DNA from: an uncultured Pelagibacteraceae bacterium
GTDB taxonomy: Bacteria; Pseudomonadota; Alphaproteobacteria; Pelagibacterales; Pelagibacteraceae
Length of the DNA stretch: 64,000 bases
Assembly (NCBI GenBank): GCA_902583645.1
Contig: CACHWQ010000002.1
Span: 1-64,000 of the forward strand
Direction of reading: 5' to 3'
Within the stretch, counting starts at the first letter, position 1; each line of letters begins with the position of its first letter. Position numbers and translations under genes: made by a program. Positions 59,056 through 64,000 of this stretch are shown piece by piece. Under the pieces are notes generated by a model. It saw only the letters and a program-made list of their open reading frames with translations, did not search any database and was not told where the DNA came from.

Positions 59056-60174
59056 TTAAATTTTTAAAGATTTTTCAACAATAGATAAATATTTGTTTAA
59101 ATTTTCAGTGTAATCAAATCTTTTCAAAGCTTTGTGCGCAATAATAATTTTTTTGTTTAATTTTTTTTTATTTAAATTAAAAAATAAAATTTTTTTAGCT
59201 AAACCTTTGTAATCTTCGACTCTTACTAGTTCTCCTCCTTGACCGTTTATTAAAATTTCCCTTGGTCCAGTCGGACAATTAGTTGAAATAACAAATTTTT
59301 TTAATGTTATTGCCTCTAATAAAACGTTTGGTAATCCTTCGTAACTAGACGATAGAACAAATAAATCTGCTAATCTAATATATTTGAATGGATTTGATTG
59401 AAAATTTATAAGCTTAACTTTATTTTTTAATTTATTATTTTTAATATAATTAATCATTTTTTTTTTATTTATACCCCTGCCAATTATTAAAAGTCTAAAA
59501 TTAATTTTATCTTTTATCAAATTAACACTTTTTAAAAGTGTTAAATGATCCTTTTGATCTGTAAATCTTCCAACATTAATAATTTTTAAAGTGGCATTTT
59601 TTTTTGTAAAAAAAGGAAATTTAATTTTTACTTTTGACTTTTTAATAATTTCTTTTTTGTTAAGTGGGTTATAAATACAATGTGCATTAATTGAGAAAAA
59701 TTTTTTAAATTGTCTTTTAAAATCATAGCTATTTACAATTACTTTATCAGCAAGATTTAAAAGTTTGTTATACAAATATTTTTTAAAAAAATTTTTAGAC
59801 CATCCAGTCGGCGATGAATTGGATCTTACAATTACTTTAATTCCAAATAATTTACATAAAATTGTACAATATAAATTTGCTTGAAAAGCAAATATAACGT
59901 AATCTTTATTTTTCAAAAAAATTTGAAGTAAAATAAATAAACAAATTATATATTTTTTTCTTCTACCTGATTTTTTCAAATCAAAAGACTTCGGATAAAT
60001 TACCTCTAAATTACTATCAAAATTTTTTTTAAATTTTTTATCTGCTGTAATAATTTTTATATTATTTAACTTTTTTGATAAATAATTTGTAATTATAAAT
60101 AAATTTTTCTCAACTCCTCCACCTTCAATTGATGGCATAAAAATTATTAGTTTTTTCTTTTTCCTCTTTTTCAT
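59056..60174 (-). CDS. glycosyltransferase, GT4 family
   Basis: 372-aa GT-B glycosyltransferase. The N-terminal IFMPSIEGGGVEKNLFIITNYLS is the acceptor-side motif of this group. The C-terminal half has INVGRFTDQKDHLTLLKS and the donor-site VLSSSYEGLPNVLLEAITLKKFVISTNCPTGPREIL with the conserved E..LPNVLLEA. Sugar and acceptor are unknown, but it probably acts in surface polysaccharide assembly together with the ugd/galU products. There is no signal peptide, and the N-terminus is very Lys-rich. Confidence 0.88.
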   Translation of the reverse strand: MKKRKKKKLIIFMPSIEGGGVEKNLFIITNYLSKKLNNIKIITADKKFKKNFDSNLEVIYPKSFDLKKSGRRKKYIICLFILLQIFLKNKDYVIFAFQANLYCTILCKLFGIKVIVRSNSSPTGWSKNFFKKYLYNKLLNLADKVIVNSYDFKRQFKKFFSINAHCIYNPLNKKEIIKKSKVKIKFPFFTKKNATLKIINVGRFTDQKDHLTLLKSVNLIKDKINFRLLIIGRGINKKKMINYIKNNKLKNKVKLINFQSNPFKYIRLADLFVLSSSYEGLPNVLLEAITLKKFVISTNCPTGPREILINGQGGELVRVEDYKGLAKKILFFNLNKKKLNKKIIIAHKALKRFDYTENLNKYLSIVEKSLKI

Positions 60175-60203
60175 TAATAAATTTATAGTTTTGTAAACTT
60201 ATA

Positions 60204-60278
60204 TGGTGGGACTGGTAGGTTACGCTCCTACTACCCCCTCGATGTCAACGAGGTACTCTACTATTGAGCTACAGTCCC
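60204..60278 (-). tRNA. trnV: tRNA-Val (GAC anticodon) with altered elbow
   Basis: 75-nt cloverleaf with perfect stems: acceptor GGGACTG/CAGTCCC, anticodon stem CCTCG/CGAGG around TTGACAT (anticodon GAC), T-stem GTAGG/CCTAC, discriminator A, encoded CCA. The D-loop is AATAGTA (A where G18 is expected) and the T-loop is AGCGTAA in place of TTCGAAT. The T54-A58 pair is thus exchanged to A54-T58 and the 18-55 pair becomes A-G, while G19-C56 is kept. Intact stems and CCA argue for a working tRNA. It sits between a membrane-protein gene and a glycosyltransferase. Confidence 0.8.
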
Positions 60279-60292
60279 AAAGGCATTTAAAT

Positions 60293-61957
60293 TTACTCTA
60301 GTTTATTTAAATAAAAAATTCTATATGAATTGATTATTTTGCAACTTTCTCTTCCTTTCAATTCATTTTGGCAATTATTTGATTTTTTTAAAATATTATT
60401 CTTTCTATCAAATAAAGTGTAATCATTACTCTTATTGATATTATAAAAAGGAGACTTTAATGGATTATATTTATAAACTTCATATTCATCTACAATTCTA
60501 TTTATGTTTCTACCAACAAAAACCATAAGTGTAATTAATAAAACTATTTTTATTTTTTTTATATTTTTTGAATAAATATATTTTTGTTCAAATAAAATTA
60601 AAGCAAGTGGAATAATAAAAAAAAGTGCAACTAAATGGTATCCTCCATATCTTAATGATGGATGATTATAAAACCACTCACAAAAAAATAAAAAAAGTAT
60701 TGTTACAAAGGCAATATATTGTTTGGGAAAATTTATTTTAATTTTTTTTGGTTTAAAAACTGCAATAAATATTAATACAAGAAATAATAAACCTAATAAA
60801 TTATCGGTTACTTTGTTGTAAAAGTAGTTATCTATCCATATTTTAAACCAATTAAAACCTTTTATAAATTCATCTGGATTCTCAACTTTATAATTTGGTG
60901 TTGCCCCAGCTTTAGACCACAATTCATAGAAATTTCCTGCCCATTCAATTGTGGATATATCCATACCCCAGGTAAAGGATTGTGCACAGGTTATTGATAG
61001 TGGATAAATTAAACACCCTGTGTAAGCTATATTGTAAAATAACATTAATAATCCAAATAATATTGAAATATTAATAATTTTAAAGTCTTTGTAAAAAATA
61101 TTTATTTTTTTAAAATTATAAAACTTAAAATATATTACAAAAAATAATAATCCATAAATTCCATAAAAAGATTTTAAACTAACAATAAAAGTTATTAAGA
61201 TTAAAAAATTTTCTAATTTTTTTTTATCTAGCTTCTTTTGAATTAATATTTGAAATATTAACAAAATGCATAAAAATATTAAAATTATAGCTGATCTGTC
61301 AGTTCCATGCTCTGCTAATCTATAAAAAAAAGTATTTATAAAGGCAAAAATCAAAACGCTTAAAAAATTATGAAAAGTAATAATTTTACTATTCGTATTG
61401 AAAATTTCTTTAAAAATAATTGTATTAAAAAATATTAAAATTAAAGCTGGACCTAAAAAATAAAAATAATCTTGTGTAAATGGAAGCTTTAGTAATGAAT
61501 GAAAAAAAAATAATGATGAGATATGATTTAATGCTAAGTCAAAGATACCTATTCCAAATTCAAGCTTACTTGCAGTCAAATTACTTATAAAACTTAAATG
61601 ATAGTATGGAAAATCATCATGGCTTTTAAAGTATAGAATCGAAAAAATTGACAATATTAGGAAGAAAAAGAAATATTTATTATCTTTTTTTTTTAAAAAA
61701 TCTTTTGTTAGGAAGAAATATTTTATAGAGAGAAGAAAACCCATTAATATTATTAATGAATTGTGTAAATAATCGTGTTTGAAAAACAAATTTGATAAAT
61801 AAGATATTAAAGTCAAAGTAAATATTCCATATAAGCCTGTATATCCAATATTTGAATATTTATTATATTTCGTTAAATATTTTGAAAATAGAAATCCATA
61901 GCCAATTACTGAAAAAGTTAAAAAAAAATATATTAAAACAAAACTTACAAACTCCAT
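60293..61957 (-). CDS. large polytopic membrane protein of unknown function
   Basis: 554-aa protein made almost entirely of hydrophobic segments (roughly twelve to fourteen) starting VSFVLIYFFLTFSVIGYGFLF, with loops such as SHDDFPYYHLSFISNLTASKLEFGIGIFDLALNHISS and AEHGTDRSAIILIF. The layout of many helices with an acidic first loop (HDDF) and a short C-terminal soluble tail recalls GT-C glycosyltransferases or oligosaccharide polymerases, but I recognise no diagnostic motif. Its neighbours (glycosyltransferase, SDR, oxygenase) suggest a cell-surface role. Function unassigned. Confidence 0.75.
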   Translation of the reverse strand: MEFVSFVLIYFFLTFSVIGYGFLFSKYLTKYNKYSNIGYTGLYGIFTLTLISYLSNLFFKHDYLHNSLIILMGFLLSIKYFFLTKDFLKKKDNKYFFFFLILSIFSILYFKSHDDFPYYHLSFISNLTASKLEFGIGIFDLALNHISSLFFFHSLLKLPFTQDYFYFLGPALILIFFNTIIFKEIFNTNSKIITFHNFLSVLIFAFINTFFYRLAEHGTDRSAIILIFLCILLIFQILIQKKLDKKKLENFLILITFIVSLKSFYGIYGLLFFVIYFKFYNFKKINIFYKDFKIINISILFGLLMLFYNIAYTGCLIYPLSITCAQSFTWGMDISTIEWAGNFYELWSKAGATPNYKVENPDEFIKGFNWFKIWIDNYFYNKVTDNLLGLLFLVLIFIAVFKPKKIKINFPKQYIAFVTILFLFFCEWFYNHPSLRYGGYHLVALFFIIPLALILFEQKYIYSKNIKKIKIVLLITLMVFVGRNINRIVDEYEVYKYNPLKSPFYNINKSNDYTLFDRKNNILKKSNNCQNELKGRESCKIINSYRIFYLNKLE

Positions 61958-62743
61958 TTAGCTTGTCTCTTTTCTTATTTGCTCAAGTTTTATTTTTTTT
62001 TGAAGACTCCTGTTTTTATCATATAACAATTTAAATCTTATCTTTTTATTTATTCTTATTTTAATTGTTTTTGCATTCCTTACTTCAATGTTGTCAGCAA
62101 CAGCACTTATTGGCCTTTTATTTATATTTAAATTTTTAATAATTACTGTTTTACTATCTCCAATTATTTTAGCTTTCCATCTTCGTGGTCTAAATGGACT
62201 TATAGGAGCAATTGATAATTTTTTTGAATTCAGACTAAGTATTGGTCCTCTGACTGATAAATTATAAGCTGTACTACCAGCTGGTGTAGAAACTAATGCC
62301 CCATCAGATATTAATTTATTAATTAAAACTTTTGATCCAACTTTAATTTCTAATGATGCAGCTTGTCGACTTTGCCGAAGTATTGAAACCTCATTAATTG
62401 CTAGATAAGTTTTTTGATTTCTTTGTTTAGACAAAACTCTCATTTCAAGTGGTGAAATAATTATTATATTGGTGTTTCTTAAATTTTTAATTAAATTTTT
62501 TGGTGAAAATTTATTCATTAAAAAACCATAATTTCCAGAGTTAATCCCATAAAAGATTTTTTTTGAAAATTTATTTTTTTTGAGAGTCTTTAGCATAAAA
62601 CCATCTCCACCGACAATAATCGTTAAATTTTTTTTTAATTGTTTTTTTTTTAATAAATTACTAATTAGTTTTTTAATTTTAATTGATTTTTTATTTTTGT
62701 CTGAAATTATTATAATTTTATTGTTACTCAATTTATTTACCAT
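61958..62743 (-). CDS. nadK: NAD kinase
   Basis: Phosphorylates NAD+ to NADP+ (261 aa). The GGDG motif (VGGDGFMLKTLK, residues 45-48) and the GINSGNYGFLMN segment are followed by NEVSILRQSRQAASLEIKV and the SDGALVSTPAGSTAYNLSVRGPIL motif of the family. An essential gene lying among apparent accessory genes. It begins right after the SDR gene, whose end it overlaps by seven bases; the next gene starts at the base after its stop. Confidence 0.93.
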   Translation of the reverse strand: MVNKLSNNKIIIISDKNKKSIKIKKLISNLLKKKQLKKNLTIIVGGDGFMLKTLKKNKFSKKIFYGINSGNYGFLMNKFSPKNLIKNLRNTNIIIISPLEMRVLSKQRNQKTYLAINEVSILRQSRQAASLEIKVGSKVLINKLISDGALVSTPAGSTAYNLSVRGPILSLNSKKLSIAPISPFRPRRWKAKIIGDSKTVIIKNLNINKRPISAVADNIEVRNAKTIKIRINKKIRFKLLYDKNRSLQKKIKLEQIRKETS

Positions 62744-63477
62744 TCTAAGATTTTTTTATTTATATCTATAAATTTTCCAGATAAATTTCTATCATTTTCA
62801 TTGATAATATTTATAATTTTTTGAGCAGATTGATCTGCTGAAATTACACCTGCAGAGTTCATTTTTGTCTTAACACTTCCTGGATGAACACAGAAAATAT
62901 TTATATTTTTTGATTTAATATCATTTGATAAATTTTTTGAAAAAGAGTTAAGCAAAGTTTTGGATAATCGATAATAATAATACCCTCCCATATTATTGAG
63001 TGTTATGCTTCCCATTTCACTAGAAATATTTACTATTTGTTCTAATTGGTTTCCATTTAAACTTAACTGAACTAATTTTAAAGGTGAAAAAAAATTAATA
63101 TTTAAAATTTTTTTAAACTCAGAAATATGTAAATTCTCTAAACTCTGTTTTTCAGGACCAAAAATTGCAGCACAATTAATAATTATATTTGGTTTAAATT
63201 TTTCAATCTCGTAACAAAAATTCTCTGTGAGATTTTCATTTTGAAAATCTTCCTCTAGAATCTTTAAATTTTCATTTTTTATTTTATCGACCTCATTTTT
63301 TTTTTTGTTTACTGTAGAAATTACAGAATTAGTTGAAATTATTTTTTTTGTAAGCTCAAGACCTATCCCTGAATTGGATCCTGTAATGATTATTCTTTTA
63401 TTTTTAATAATTAATTTTTTTGAAAATTTATGGTTTATTTTTTCTATTTTTCTAATTATTGTTTTTTTAATGCCCAT
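62737..63477 (-). CDS. short-chain dehydrogenase/reductase
   Basis: 246-aa SDR protein. NAD(P)-binding motif IIITGSNSGIGLELTKKI (TGxxxGIG at residues 32-39), NCAAIFGP in the NNAG position, catalytic Ser in VNISSEMGSI and Tyr/Lys in YYYYRLSKTLL. A tail of about 27 basic residues precedes the Rossmann fold. Substrate not predictable; neighbours hint at sugar or lipid chemistry. It begins at the base after the stop of the upstream oxygenase. Confidence 0.87.
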   Translation of the reverse strand: MGIKKTIIRKIEKINHKFSKKLIIKNKRIIITGSNSGIGLELTKKIISTNSVISTVNKKKNEVDKIKNENLKILEEDFQNENLTENFCYEIEKFKPNIIINCAAIFGPEKQSLENLHISEFKKILNINFFSPLKLVQLSLNGNQLEQIVNISSEMGSITLNNMGGYYYYRLSKTLLNSFSKNLSNDIKSKNINIFCVHPGSVKTKMNSAGVISADQSAQKIINIINENDRNLSGKFIDINKKILEW

Positions 63478-64000
63478 TTAAAAAGTATATATTGCATCCC
63501 AAGCTACTGCTATTCTATCATTTTTACCATAATATCTATCTACAGAATGCATCAAATTTGAGTTAAATATTAGTAGATCATGTTTTTTTGGTTCATGTTT
63601 AATTTTTTTACTTTCTAAATTTATATTAATTAGTCCTCCAGAATTTTCTTCTACTTGAAAATAATAAACACCGGTTAATAAGGACTTTGGATGCATATGC
63701 TCACGGTGTCCCTCGTTTTCTTTTTGAATTGTAAACCATAAACTTTTAAGTGAAAAATTTCCTGAACAATTCTTACTAAGTATTTTTTTTTTAACATTGT
63801 TATTTATGGCTTTTTCTAATTTTTTAATAATTGGTTTAATTTCAGAAAAGTTTTGTAAATCATGATTAGATTGATAATGTTGTCTATTTTCACCATCTTG
63901 CATCCATTTTGTTGAAGGATAATTTTTTTTATATTCATAAAAAAAATTAGGATCAAATTCTAAATCAATATTGTCACAAATAAAAAATGGTTTTGATAAC
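63478..64000 (-). CDS. putative 2OG-Fe(II) oxygenase, N-terminus outside window
   Basis: The frame stays open from the stop at 63478 to the window end (about 174 codons), continuing upstream of the Met at 63903 as ...CDNIDLEFDPNFFYEYKKNYPSTKW; the gene therefore starts beyond base 64000. GHREHMHPKSLLTGVYYFQV carries the His cluster, followed by SGGLININL, HDLLIFNSNLMHSVDRYYG (distal His) and RIAVAWDAIYTF, the layout of the TIGR02466-type putative 2OG-Fe(II) oxygenases. Substrate unknown. Confidence 0.82.
   Translation of the reverse strand, partial: LSKPFFICDNIDLEFDPNFFYEYKKNYPSTKWMQDGENRQHYQSNHDLQNFSEIKPIIKKLEKAINNNVKKKILSKNCSGNFSLKSLWFTIQKENEGHREHMHPKSLLTGVYYFQVEENSGGLININLESKKIKHEPKKHDLLIFNSNLMHSVDRYYGKNDRIAVAWDAIYTF

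Overview
The window is a strongly AT-rich, very densely packed stretch of a streamlined alphaproteobacterial genome. The genes, their order and the base composition point to the SAR11 clade (Pelagibacterales). This assignment is inferred from gene content and style; no rRNA gene is present to confirm it. Genes abut or overlap by a few bases, several convergent pairs overlap at their stop codons, no gene-free stretch exceeds 300 bases, and no classical hairpin-plus-U-run terminator was found.

Layout. (1) 1-4889, plus strand: heterotetrameric sarcosine oxidase soxBDAG. soxB is cut by the window edge and soxA is broken by one extra T in a T8 run. (2) 10978-4851, minus strand: gatC-gatA-gatB (tRNA-dependent transamidation), a class I O-methyltransferase, tRNA hydroxylase trhO and a MATE transporter. 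(3) 11024-17408, plus strand: ruvX, pyrB, a dihydroorotase-like subunit without the HxH metal motif, plsY, topA and a RidA-family gene. (4) 17417-23323: ugd-galU (UDP-glucuronate supply), panC, mgtE, lipB and an rluC-type pseudouridine synthase. (5) 39181-23342, minus strand: the str, S10, spc and alpha ribosomal operons fused into one run (rpsL to rplQ, with fusA, secY, adk and rpoA), lacking tuf after fusA and lacking rpmD. (6) 51905-39340, minus strand: tRNA-Tyr, tRNA-Gly, tuf, tRNA-Trp, secE, nusG, rplKAJL and rpoBC. (7) 52041-52889, plus strand: rlmB and tRNA-Thr(UGU).

The most interesting region is 52841-59048, an element of about 6.2 kb inserted at the 3' end of tRNA-Thr. It is bounded by a perfect 50-bp direct repeat of the tRNA 3' half. 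Just inside each end lies the same 22-bp sequence, two tandem copies of an 11-mer, in the same orientation; this is the layout expected for integrase arm sites around a core site. No integrase is present. The cargo is one three-gene minus-strand operon: an MmeI-like adenine methyltransferase with its target-recognition region but a degenerate nuclease motif, an SF2 helicase with a DEFH box, and a GIY-YIG nuclease. A module of about 35 residues recurs at the helicase C-terminus and the GIY-YIG protein N-terminus, which suggests that the parts work together. I infer a split restriction-modification-like defence system in which methylation/recognition, translocation and cleavage sit on separate polypeptides.

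Right of the island (59056-64000, minus strand) lies what looks like the edge of a variable, surface-polysaccharide-type region. It holds a GT4 glycosyltransferase, a tRNA-Val(GAC) with a rearranged D-loop/T-loop contact, a large polytopic membrane protein, NAD kinase, a short-chain dehydrogenase and a 2OG-Fe(II) oxygenase that runs off the window.
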